Shown one piece after another: positions 7,403-15,540 of a DNA stretch of 34,602 nt. A model generated the notes under the pieces. It was not told the origin of the DNA. It did no database searches and worked only from the letters and a program-made list of their open reading frames with translations. This DNA is from Candidatus Arcticimaribacter sp. UBA7428 (lineage in GTDB: Bacteria > Bacteroidota > Bacteroidia > Flavobacteriales > Flavobacteriaceae). The DNA is taken from positions 13,555 to 48,156 of the forward strand of contig DLQQ01000071.1 in the NCBI GenBank assembly GCA_002477625.1, read 5' to 3'. Each line of letters starts with the position of its first letter. Positions within the stretch are counted from its first letter, which is position 1. The position numbers and the translations under genes were made by a program.

Positions 7403-9117
7403 AAAGACTAACCTATATCGTTCTTTGTTTAGCCCTCAGTCTGGGCTGTTCTTCAATTGCTGAAGATCAACTAGCACTTCAAGAATGCATTGATCAATAC
7501 GAAGCGTATGATTCTTATGACAGAGAAATTTTTCCTTTAGGCGATCATACCGAAGAGCGCTATCAAGCCGATTATGATTTTTATGGAACCTTATTAGAAA
7601 AAATGGCTGGGATAACGGAAGCTAAACTTACTTCTGAAGATCGAATTTCATTAAAACTTTTAACATTTTTAGTAGAAGATCACCGCGCTAATTTTGAATT
7701 TAAAACCCACCTGAATCCCTTATTATCCGATTCGGGTTTTCACAACAGCTTGGTCTACCGTGTTCGTCCTTTGACTTCAAAAAAACAAAGTATTGCCTAC
7801 CTCAAAATGCTACAGGCTATTCCAATGTTTGTAAATCAAAACTTTATTTTATTAAAAAAGGGGCTTGAATCGGGTGTGTCTCAACCCTTAATTATTTTTG
7901 AGGGATATGAAAGTAGTTATGACAAACACATTACAGAAACGGTTGAGGATAATTTCTATTTTTCACCCTTTAAAAATCTTCCGGATCAATTTTCTTCCAA
8001 AGAAAAAGATTCGATACTTGGTGTTGCGCATACCACTATTCAAAAAGATGTGATCCCTTCTTTTCAAAAAATTAAATCCTTTTTTGAAACGGAATATTAT
8101 CCTCAAACTAGAAAAGCAATTGGGGTTAGCCAAACACCAAACGGAGCAGCCTTTTACAAAGACAGGATAGCCTATTATACTACTTTGGATATGACTGCAG
8201 AAGAAGTACATCAATTGGGTTTGAACGAGGTTGCTAAAATTAAAAATGCCATGGAGTCGATTATTAAGGAAGTTGACTTTCAAGGAAGTTTCGAAGACTT
8301 TTTTGCGTTCTTAAGATCGGATAAGCAATTTTATGCCCAATCGGGAGATGAACTTTTGATGCGGGCTCGTGATATTGCAAAACGCTTGGATGAGCAACTC
8401 CCTAAATTTTTTAAAACCCTACCCCGAACCCCTTATGGAGTTGCAGCTGTTCCCGATGCAATTGCACCAAAGTATACAGGAGGACGGTATATCCCTACCC
8501 GTCCCAACAGTACAAATCCGGGGTATTATTGGGTCAATACGTACAACTTGCCCAGCCGTCCCTTATACGTTCTTCCAGCACTTACCGCCCACGAAGCAGT
8601 TCCGGGACATCACTTACAAATGGCCTTAAATTCTGAGTTATCAACCGAAATTCCGAGTTTTAGAAGATCCCTCTATTTGTCTGCCTATGGAGAAGGATGG
8701 GGTCTGTATACAGAAGCGCTCGCAGGAGAAATGGGCATATATACATCAGCTTACGAGTGTTTTGGTCAGCTTACCTATTCCATGTGGCGGGCTTGTCGCT
8801 TGGTTGTTGACACAGGAATTCACGCTTTTGGATGGAGTAAGGAACAAGCAGTTGAATTTATGACTGCAAACACCGCTCTTTCTTTTCATGAAATCAATAC
8901 CGAGGTAGATCGGTACATTTCTTGGCCGGGTCAAGCCTTGGCTTATAAGGTTGGAGAATTGAAAATCTCTGAGCTCAGACAAAAAGCTGAAGATGCTCTT
9001 GGAGAGCAATTTGATATCCGAGAATTTCACAACATTATTTTACAAAAAGGAACCCTAACCCTTCCACTAATGGAGGAAGAAGTGGCCGCCTATATTAAGC
9101 AAGAATTGAATGATTAG
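7399..9117 (+). CDS. DUF885-family lipoprotein, predicted zinc metallopeptidase
   Basis: A 572-residue protein of the DUF885 family (PF05960). The N-terminus is hydrophobic and ends in SLGC (Cys17), so it is probably a lipoprotein exported beyond the inner membrane, by the relaxed Bacteroidota lipobox. The family signature HEAVPGHHLQ begins at His398-Glu399 and is followed by EGWGLYTE, which would provide the remaining zinc ligand as in the gluzincin-like fold. Activity is known for few members, so I call it only a predicted peptidase. It sits in the middle of the hydroxyproline operon, overlapping the dehydrogenase gene by 4 bp and the epimerase gene by 8 bp. That position suggests it releases hydroxyproline or hydroxyproline peptides outside the cell, but this is inference. 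Confidence 0.8.
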   Translation: MKRLTYIVLCLALSLGCSSIAEDQLALQECIDQYEAYDSYDREIFPLGDHTEERYQADYDFYGTLLEKMAGITEAKLTSEDRISLKLLTFLVEDHRANFEFKTHLNPLLSDSGFHNSLVYRVRPLTSKKQSIAYLKMLQAIPMFVNQNFILLKKGLESGVSQPLIIFEGYESSYDKHITETVEDNFYFSPFKNLPDQFSSKEKDSILGVAHTTIQKDVIPSFQKIKSFFETEYYPQTRKAIGVSQTPNGAAFYKDRIAYYTTLDMTAEEVHQLGLNEVAKIKNAMESIIKEVDFQGSFEDFFAFLRSDKQFYAQSGDELLMRARDIAKRLDEQLPKFFKTLPRTPYGVAAVPDAIAPKYTGGRYIPTRPNSTNPGYYWVNTYNLPSRPLYVLPALTAHEAVPGHHLQMALNSELSTEIPSFRRSLYLSAYGEGWGLYTEALAGEMGIYTSAYECFGQLTYSMWRACRLVVDTGIHAFGWSKEQAVEFMTANTALSFHEINTEVDRYISWPGQALAYKVGELKISELRQKAEDALGEQFDIREFHNIILQKGTLTLPLMEEEVAAYIKQELND

Positions 9118-10114
9118 CATTACAAAATTCAGTTGTATTGACGGCAATACGGCTGGTAATCCTGTTCGCGTTGTAACGTCACCGACGCCAAAACTTGAGG
9201 GGAATACCATGATGGAAAAACGACTTCATTTTCTTAAAGAATTTGATTGGATTCGTAAAGGCTTGATGTTTGAGCCCAGAGGTCACGATATGATGAGTGG
9301 AAGTTTTTTTTTTCCTCCACAGCATCCCTTGAACGATGTTGCTGTTTTATTTATAGAAACGAGCGGATGCTTGCCCATGTGTGGTCATGGCCTTATCGGA
9401 ACCATCACGATTTTAATTGAACAGAAGTTAGTTTTACCAAAAGAAAAGGGGGTCCTACGGGTAGAAACACCAGCTGGATTAATAACAGCTACATATACCC
9501 AAGAAGGCGATAAAGTTACTGCAGTTAAATTTACCAACATCGCCTCCTTTCTCTACGCTTCGGGCCTTGAAGTACAGCACCCAGCATTGGGGAAGTTAAA
9601 AGTTGATGTAGCCTACGGAGGAAATTTTTATGCGATTGTAGATCCTCAGGAAAACTTTAGGGGTATTGAAGATTATACAGCTGGGAAATTAATTGATTAC
9701 AGCAAATCCTTACGGACTTTGATCAACGAATTACAAGAATTTGTTCATCCAGAGGATTCGAATATTCAAGGATGCAGTCATGTTTTATGGGCAGGAAAAA
9801 CACTTGATAAAACATCCACAGCTCGAAATGCTGTTTTTTATGGAGACAAAGCAATCGATCGTTCTCCTTGTGGAACTGGTACTTCTGCTCGGATGGCTCA
9901 ATGGTTTGCCCAAGACAAACTAAAGCTTGGGGCGAATTTTATTCACGAAAGCATTATTGGTTCTATCTTTAAGGGAACAGTAGAACAAAAAACAACGGTT
10001 GGGTCCTTTTCAGCAATTGTACCAAGCATCGAGGGTAGCGCTCGTATAACAGGCTTCAACACCCTACTTATTGATTCTGAAGACCCCTATGCAGCAGGAT
10101 TTCAAGTTATTTGA
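9110..10114 (+). CDS. 4-hydroxyproline 2-epimerase (proline racemase family)
   Basis: A 334-residue cofactor-independent epimerase. Two catalytic cysteines are visible: Cys91 in PMCGHGLIGT and Cys254 in RSPCGTGTSARM. The Cys/Cys pair separates racemases and epimerases from trans-3-hydroxyproline dehydratases, which carry Thr at the second position. The N-terminal CIDGNTAGNPVRVV is the family substrate-site segment, with Asn-Thr-Ala in place of the usual His-Thr-Cys/Gly. The predicted role is conversion of trans-4-hydroxy-L-proline to cis-4-hydroxy-D-proline, the first pathway step. Substrate is inferred from the operon. The ATG at 9110 overlaps the DUF885 gene by 8 bp. Confidence 0.87.
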   Translation: MISITKFSCIDGNTAGNPVRVVTSPTPKLEGNTMMEKRLHFLKEFDWIRKGLMFEPRGHDMMSGSFFFPPQHPLNDVAVLFIETSGCLPMCGHGLIGTITILIEQKLVLPKEKGVLRVETPAGLITATYTQEGDKVTAVKFTNIASFLYASGLEVQHPALGKLKVDVAYGGNFYAIVDPQENFRGIEDYTAGKLIDYSKSLRTLINELQEFVHPEDSNIQGCSHVLWAGKTLDKTSTARNAVFYGDKAIDRSPCGTGTSARMAQWFAQDKLKLGANFIHESIIGSIFKGTVEQKTTVGSFSAIVPSIEGSARITGFNTLLIDSEDPYAAGFQVI

Positions 10115-10120
10115 TTTGAT

Positions 10121-11374
10121 ATGAAAAAGAAAGTAATCGTAATTGGAGGAGGGATTGTAGGTCTATCTACCGCATTTTATTTGAGAGCAGAAGGACATGA
10201 AGTGGTTGTATTGGATAAGGGAACCCTTTCTGAAGGAGCCTCTTTCGTCAATGCAGGGTATTTAACTCCAAGTCATATCGTTCCCCTCGCTGCTCCGGGA
10301 ATGATTTCTAAAGGGTTGAAGTGGATGTTCAATTCTTCCAGTCCTTTTTACATCAAACCCCGATTGGATGCCGATTTAATTTCCTGGGGTTGGAAATTCA
10401 TGCGTTCCTGTTCTAAGGCCCATGTTCAACGTTCGTTATCTGTAATAAAAGACATCAATGTATTGAGTAAAGATTTGTATCATGAAATGCACCAATCCAT
10501 GGATTTTGATTTCCATTTAGAAGATCGAGGGGTTTTGATGGCTTTTAAAACTGCAAAGGCAGAAAAGGAAGAATTTTCTGTAATGCAAGCTGCCCAAGAC
10601 TTGGGATTGGATGTTTCTTTGATTGGGCAGGATGAGGTCAATCAACTGCAGCCTGGGGTTGCAATGAATATCGCTGGGGCGTATCATTATCGTTGTGATG
10701 CACATACAACTCCAGGGGTTTTTATGCATCAGTTACGCGACAATATTCTCACAAATGGAGTTTCTGTTCACACGAAAACTACTGTAAACGGATTTGAAGT
10801 TGTCAATAATCGAATTAAAAAAGTATTAACCGATCAGGGAGATTTTGAGGCAGATGAAGTTGTTTTTGCTGCTGGCGCTTGGACAGAAAAACTCCTAAAG
10901 CCTTTAAAAATTGCCCTTTCTATTCAGGCAGGAAAAGGATACCGCATCAATGTGGAGGCACCAACTGGAATTACAATGCCTGCTATACTGATGGAATCAA
11001 AAGTAGCGGTAACCCCCATGCAGGGATTCACTCGTTTTTCGGGAACGATGGAGATTGCAGGAATTAACACTAGTATTCGGATGAATCGAGTTCAGGCCAT
11101 CGCCCAAGCATCGAGTCAGTATTATCAAGGAATAGCGATTGCGAAAGAAGATCAAGAGCAGGTGCATTGTGGTTTACGACCACTGTCTCCAGACGGATTA
11201 CCGTTTATTGGAAGACATTCTTCTTGCTCTAATTTGGTTCTGGCAACAGGTCATGCCATGATGGGTTGGAGTTTAGGCCCCGGAACTGGAAAATTAGTTT
11301 CTGAAATTATTTCGGGTAAAAAAACATCCATGGACCTAACCGCCTTTGCGCCTGAACGAAAGTACGGACTATAG
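10121..11374 (+). CDS. FAD-dependent D-amino acid oxidoreductase, probable D-hydroxyproline dehydrogenase
   Basis: A 417-residue DadA/DAO-type flavoprotein. The N-terminal dinucleotide-binding motif VIGGGIVGLSTAFYLR is followed by the acidic Asp after the second strand (VVVLDKG). The C-terminal GLRPLSPDGLPFIG and ATGHAMMGWSLGP are the flavin-contact signatures of this family. After the epimerase, this enzyme would oxidise cis-4-hydroxy-D-proline to pyrroline-4-hydroxy-2-carboxylate, the substrate of the DapA-like deaminase. It begins 6 bp after the epimerase gene and is the last gene of the operon. Its stop codon overlaps the end of the convergent barrel gene by 6 bp. A general D-amino-acid dehydrogenase role cannot be excluded. 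Confidence 0.83.
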   Translation: MKKKVIVIGGGIVGLSTAFYLRAEGHEVVVLDKGTLSEGASFVNAGYLTPSHIVPLAAPGMISKGLKWMFNSSSPFYIKPRLDADLISWGWKFMRSCSKAHVQRSLSVIKDINVLSKDLYHEMHQSMDFDFHLEDRGVLMAFKTAKAEKEEFSVMQAAQDLGLDVSLIGQDEVNQLQPGVAMNIAGAYHYRCDAHTTPGVFMHQLRDNILTNGVSVHTKTTVNGFEVVNNRIKKVLTDQGDFEADEVVFAAGAWTEKLLKPLKIALSIQAGKGYRINVEAPTGITMPAILMESKVAVTPMQGFTRFSGTMEIAGINTSIRMNRVQAIAQASSQYYQGIAIAKEDQEQVHCGLRPLSPDGLPFIGRHSSCSNLVLATGHAMMGWSLGPGTGKLVSEIISGKKTSMDLTAFAPERKYGL

Positions 11375-12222
11375 CTTATAGGCAATCCCGCCACTAACTG
11401 CTGGCGCCTTGTAGATGTTTTTTCTACTCAATGGAACACTATACCCAAGGGAAGCACTCCACTTTTTCGTTATAAAATAATTGATTTCTCCACCCAAATT
11501 GGTGACTTCAACATTATTTGCAAAAATACTACCGTTACTATTTTCGGCAGATAAAGAGCCGTTGAAAAAAGATTGAATTGTATTCAGGCGTGCCAAAAGC
11601 AAGAATTTATTTTTAAAGAGCTGAGAGCCTGTTTCAATACTCAGACGGATTTCATCGGAAAAACCATTACTCCTATTATTAACACCTACAGATGCTTTGG
11701 CGTAAAAAGAATGCTTTGTAATCTTAAACGAAGTTCCAGCCAAGACTTTCAAAATCTGATTGAATTCTCCATCTCCAGTTTGATAACTTCCATCACTTCC
11801 ACCAGAATTATTTCCCGACGGAATCCCTAGGGTTAAGGAGGTAGCCAGTACCCATTTCGGTCGTTTGAGAATTTGAATTTCTACCGCAAGATCGATATCC
11901 CCCAGACTGTTTACTGCTTCTCCAGGTTGACCCGGATTGCCAGAGGTAAAGACTTGCTCGTTTTGATATACTCGGGTAAAAGGTATATAGCCAACCAATG
12001 TTATTTTGTCTGAAATACCATGACGTCCGTATACACTGGTCACAAAAACTCCACGAGTTGCATTAGGATCTAGAAGTCCCTGATCGGTGTAGTGTTGATC
12101 AGCCTCTAAAAACCAAGCCCCAACCTTATAGTATCCCGTTCCTTTTTTTGAGTCCATTGCGCAGCTCCAAATGTTATTCCAAGAAAAAAAAGACAGCTCA
12201 ATAAGAAGATTTGTTTTTGCAT
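11369..12222 (-). pseudogene. Outer-membrane beta-barrel protein, frameshifted just after the signal peptide
   Basis: The main open frame (12157 to 11369, 262 codons) encodes alternating amphipathic strands typical of an outer-membrane barrel, ending in a hydrophobic residue (GGIAYKL). It lacks a signal peptide. In another frame, the ATG at 12222 opens a convincing signal peptide (MQKQIFLLSC, then FFLGITFGAAQ). The two frames join at an A-tract on the coding strand (T7 at 12143-12149 on the plus strand). One extra A would give GAAQWTQKKGTGYYKVG, a natural mature N-terminus. As written, the ATG product ends after about 40 residues. It follows the DM13 lipoprotein gene by 12 bp. I do not recognise a specific family. 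The frameshift may be a mutation, phase variation or a homopolymer sequencing error. Confidence 0.75.
12143..12149 (-). other. Homopolymer carrying the barrel-gene frameshift
   Basis: Seven T on the plus strand (A7 on the coding strand). Eight would fuse the signal peptide frame to the barrel frame. A T8 run in the signal peptide (plus-strand A8, 12184-12191) could also restore the frame, but that would destroy the AAQ cleavage region, so the A7 tract is the more plausible site. Confidence 0.65.
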
Positions 12223-12234
12223 GTGTAGGTAAAA

Positions 12235-13116
12235 TTAAAAGATGGTTGAATCCCCGACTTTAACAATGTATGGTTTACACCAGTAAAGGATGTATTTGTA
12301 ATCATTTATGTCGATTGAAGAAGGTAAAATATAGCTATGGGCTCCACTAAAAACAGTTACTTCTCCAATTTCATAGCCACCTGATGGTGAATTGGGATTA
12401 TTTGTGAGGTATACAAAAAGCCTAGGAATTGCTGTTGAGGCCTCGTAGTCATCCCCTATATCCAATACCAATTGCCCTGCATCATTTATACCATATTCAT
12501 AGCTGCCCGTAAGCACATAGCTTGATGTAGTTTGAATTGTCCCTTGATAGGATTGAGGGGCGGTTACGACTACATCATCATCATCTCCAATTTTAGTCGA
12601 AGTATTTGTAGTAGAGGTAGCTGTATTGGTAGTCGTTGTTGCTGTATTGGAACCTGTTGTGCTGGTGCTTGTATTGGAGTCTGTAGTATTTGAAGTTGTT
12701 CCAGAAGTTGTACTAGTTGTGGTAGCTGTATCGGTTGTCATTGTTGCCGTTTCTGTTATTACAACAACTTCCCGCACCGGAAAAGAAGTTTCGGCAGAAA
12801 TGGTAGTGCCTTAGGCAGTAACAACACTGACCTGAATAGTGGCCAAACCGTCTTTGGTTGCAGTAGCAAAACCATTATTATCTATAGTGAGCGCATCGGG
12901 AGGAGATACGGTCCAAATTAAATTGGGATTGTCAACTGGAGTACCACTGGTGTCGAAATATTTAGCAGTAAACTGAAATTTTTGCCCCACCTTAATGGAG
13001 ATGATCTGGGGCGAAGTAATTCGTAGGGTTGGGTCTACATAATCGTCTGTGACATCGGTTCCAATACAGCTTAAATACAATAAGTAGCTGATAAAAAGCA
13101 GTATTTTTTTATACAT
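12235..13116 (-). pseudogene. DM13-domain lipoprotein with Ig-like domain, interrupted by an in-frame stop
   Basis: One frame runs from ATG 13116 to 12235 (293 codons) and is broken only by a TAA at 12811-12813, codon 102. The first part is a lipoprotein: a hydrophobic N-terminus ending in YLSC, then a bacterial Ig-like (BIG2-type) domain (IISIKVGQKFQFTAKY, NGFATATKDGLATIQVSV). After the stop comes a Thr/Ser-rich linker and a C-terminal domain whose end (HSYILPSSIDI, YKYILYWCKPYIVKVG) matches DM13, a domain with a conserved Trp-Cys proposed to act in extracellular electron transfer. Unless read through, the product is an Ig-only lipoprotein. A GTG at 12777 could start the second part, without a signal peptide. 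The barrel gene follows directly. Confidence 0.78.
12595..12756 (-). repeat. Thr/Ser-rich low-complexity linker in the DM13 lipoprotein
   Basis: About 54 codons almost entirely Thr, Ser, Ala, Asn and Asp, with irregular ACT/ACA-type repeats. It ends in a four-Asp stretch before the DM13 domain. It looks like an extended, possibly O-glycosylated spacer. Bacteroidota O-glycosylate D(S/T)-aliphatic motifs, and few strict examples are visible here. The opposite-strand Val-rich frame is a shadow. Confidence 0.7.
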
Positions 13117-13199
13117 CGTAAAAACTTGGGTATTACTAATGTATTGAAAGAAATCAAAAAGAATGCCAGATCACATAATTTTAACAAAAAGAACGGGGA

Positions 13200-14174
13200 C
13201 TATCCTAAAATCCGAACAGCATCTTTGGCGCAATAGGTTGCTATGAGCGATGCACCGGCACGCTTAAAAGCAATCAGTTGCTCGTACATAATGGCGTCGT
13301 ATTCGATCCAACCTTTGGCCGCAGCTGCCTTGAGCATAGCATATTCACCACTAACCTGATAAGCAGCTAGGGGAACATCTATATGGTTGCTTAAATTGTG
13401 GATGATGTCTAAATAGGCTATTCCCGGCTTAACCATTACAATATCAGCACCTTCTTCGATGTCCAATTCGGCTTCTACAAGCGCTTCCTTTCGGTTATGG
13501 AAATCCATCTGATAGGTTTTCTTGTCCCCAAATCCAGGAGCAGAGTCGAGTGCTGATCGGAAAGGACCATAGAAACCGGAAGCGTATTTGGCGCTATAAC
13601 TTAAGATTCCAGTATTGTGAAAACCTTCTTGTTCGAGGAGGCTTCGAATAGCTAAAATACGACCATCCATCATGTCACTTGGAGCGACAAAATCTGCTCC
13701 TGCCTCTGCATGCGACAAGGCCATTTGTGCTAGAACTTCTACCGTTGTATCGTTTACAATAACTCCTTTGTCTACAATTCCATCGTGCCCAAAAGAAGAA
13801 TAAGGATCCAAGGCTACATCTGTCATAACGGTCATTTCGGGAACCGTTTCTTTAACAAGAGCGATGGCTCTCTGCATCAAGCCTTCCGGGTTAAGTGCTT
13901 CTTTTCCTTTGTTGTCTTTAAGAGTGTCGGGGACTTTAACAAAAAGCAATACCGTTTGTAGTCCCATGCTCCAAAGCTCTTGAACTTCTTTTTTCAAATG
14001 CTCTAAACTCATTCGATAATAGTCCGGCATAGAAGCGATTTCTTCTTTTATATCCGATCCTTCTACCACAAAAAGAGGAACGATAAAGTCGCTCGGTGCT
14101 AGCTGTTGTTCTCGAACCATGCTTCTAATTGCTTCTGAACTTCGTAATCGTCTGTTTCGTTTTAATGGATACAT
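13200..14174 (-). CDS. hemB: Delta-aminolevulinic acid dehydratase (porphobilinogen synthase)
   Basis: A 324-residue enzyme that condenses two 5-aminolevulinate molecules to porphobilinogen, the second committed step of tetrapyrrole synthesis in the cytosol. The two active-site lysines are Lys196 (SYSAKYAS) and Lys249 (VMVKPG). The metal region reads DVALDPYSSFGHDG without the zinc-binding cysteine triad, so it is the magnesium-dependent, zinc-independent type. Length and motifs are standard. It lies 11 bp after the antiporter gene and is the last gene of the minus-strand heme cluster. Confidence 0.97.
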   Translation of the reverse strand: MYPLKRNRRLRSSEAIRSMVREQQLAPSDFIVPLFVVEGSDIKEEIASMPDYYRMSLEHLKKEVQELWSMGLQTVLLFVKVPDTLKDNKGKEALNPEGLMQRAIALVKETVPEMTVMTDVALDPYSSFGHDGIVDKGVIVNDTTVEVLAQMALSHAEAGADFVAPSDMMDGRILAIRSLLEQEGFHNTGILSYSAKYASGFYGPFRSALDSAPGFGDKKTYQMDFHNRKEALVEAELDIEEGADIVMVKPGIAYLDIIHNLSNHIDVPLAAYQVSGEYAMLKAAAAKGWIEYDAIMYEQLIAFKRAGASLIATYCAKDAVRILG

Positions 14175-14185
14175 GGAGAGGTGTT

Positions 14186-15487
14186 TTAAGTACGGTTTTC
14201 ATTTTCATCAGCAATTCCATCTAAGAATTCGTCTAATGTATTGGGTTCGGTTTCTTCAGAATCTGTTAACGATTCTAGTTTGGAATCTTGTTTGGTTTTC
14301 TTCATAGTTCCCAACGTCATCATGAGCATGGATGCTAAAATAACAACCAATAACACTTGTTCGTCGATGATCGAAAGGGAAGTATTTACAAAGGTAACTT
14401 CTTTGATTTGAAGGAATAATAAAATACTGATCAAACCCCTGGGCGACATATAGACCAGAGGAGAAGGTTTTATTTTAAAGGTAGTAACGATAAAATACAT
14501 GTAGCGAATGAGGAGCATAATTCCGAAAATCAGCACACCATAAATAAAAGGGGCTATGGAAGAAAATTCGACTATGCTAATTGAAAAGCCAAAAAACAAG
14601 AAAAAGAAGGTTTTTACTAAAAAGGTAGATTCTGCGGTTAGAATATGAAATTCATGTAATCCTTTTTCAGTCTGATTCAAGTCCAAATAGCGCTGCATAA
14701 AACCGGGGAGGAGGACTTTGACATTGCTCAAAAACAACCCAAAAATAAAGATGGTCACCAGGGCGGGTAAGTGGAAAAACTTCCCAAAAGCATAGACCAA
14801 TACAAGTAGTGCCAGAATGAGGAAAAACTTGACGTGGTGTTCAATTTTCTGTAAGAGCTGAAAAAGGAGGTAGGTGATGATCAATGAAACTACAATTACA
14901 CCAATGATTTGCAACCCTAAAGCGACTATAGATTCGGCACTAATCAAGGTTTGATTCGACTCAAATTGTCGAATAGCATAGTTGAAAATCATAATCCCTA
15001 AGATGTCAGAAAACGTAGATTCATAGACTACAAATTCTTTTTCTCGATTCAAAAGCCCAGCAGCAGAAGGAATTGCAACAGCACTACTGATAATAGCTAG
15101 TGGAATCGCAAAAATGACAGCCGTTTTGTGTTCAAGATTCAAGAGGTTTTCAAAAGCCCAACTCACGGCAATGATGTTGAGGATTAAAATAAGGGCAGCA
15201 GCAAAAAACCCCTTGAGAATTACGGGTAGTTTTTCTTTTTTAATATCAAGTTCTAATGCGCCTTCTAGCACGATTAAAATCAGACCAACTGTCCCCAAAA
15301 CGGGGATTAATTTATCTAAAAATCCAAAATCAGTAAAGCCGTAAAGGTTGGTTGCTGTTCGAATGATGATCCCTGTAAACATCAAGAGTATAACAGAGGG
15401 GAATTTCGTTTTTCTTGCGATAGCATCAAAGAGGTAAGAGAAAACCACCAAAAGAGGAAGTACGATTAAAATCGATAATGTATTCAT
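14186..15487 (-). CDS. Cation/proton antiporter (monovalent cation:proton antiporter family)
   Basis: A 433-residue membrane protein with roughly 11-12 hydrophobic segments of the CPA/Na+-H+ exchanger fold and an acidic, charged C-terminal tail (SEETEPNTLDEF). The motif YESTFSDILGIMIFN contains the membrane Asp in a Ser-Asp arrangement, and LIVLEGALELD corresponds to the early conserved helix. It would exchange Na+ or K+ for H+ across the inner membrane. It lies between hemF and hemB on the same strand (53 bp after hemF's stop-side neighbour ATG, 11 bp before hemB). That placement may be simple co-transcription. Ion selectivity cannot be predicted. Confidence 0.87.
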   Translation of the reverse strand: MNTLSILIVLPLLVVFSYLFDAIARKTKFPSVILLMFTGIIIRTATNLYGFTDFGFLDKLIPVLGTVGLILIVLEGALELDIKKEKLPVILKGFFAAALILILNIIAVSWAFENLLNLEHKTAVIFAIPLAIISSAVAIPSAAGLLNREKEFVVYESTFSDILGIMIFNYAIRQFESNQTLISAESIVALGLQIIGVIVVSLIITYLLFQLLQKIEHHVKFFLILALLVLVYAFGKFFHLPALVTIFIFGLFLSNVKVLLPGFMQRYLDLNQTEKGLHEFHILTAESTFLVKTFFFLFFGFSISIVEFSSIAPFIYGVLIFGIMLLIRYMYFIVTTFKIKPSPLVYMSPRGLISILLFLQIKEVTFVNTSLSIIDEQVLLVVILASMLMMTLGTMKKTKQDSKLESLTDSEETEPNTLDEFLDGIADENENRT

Positions 15488-15540
15488 AAGAATTTGGTTT
15501 TTCTAAAGGTTAATTTAGTGAAAAGCTATCGATTTTTAAT

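Noticed and set aside
12184..12191. A8 run (coding-strand T8) as the site of the barrel-gene frameshift
   Set aside because: Adding a T here would destroy the signal peptide cleavage region, while one A in the A7 tract restores a natural junction.
12595..12756. Thr-rich repeat as a CRISPR or structured tandem array
   Set aside because: Units are irregular in length and spacing and are explained by a coding low-complexity linker.
12626..12814. Plus-strand Val-rich 62-codon ORF
   Set aside because: It is the complement of the Thr-rich coding repeat of the DM13 gene.
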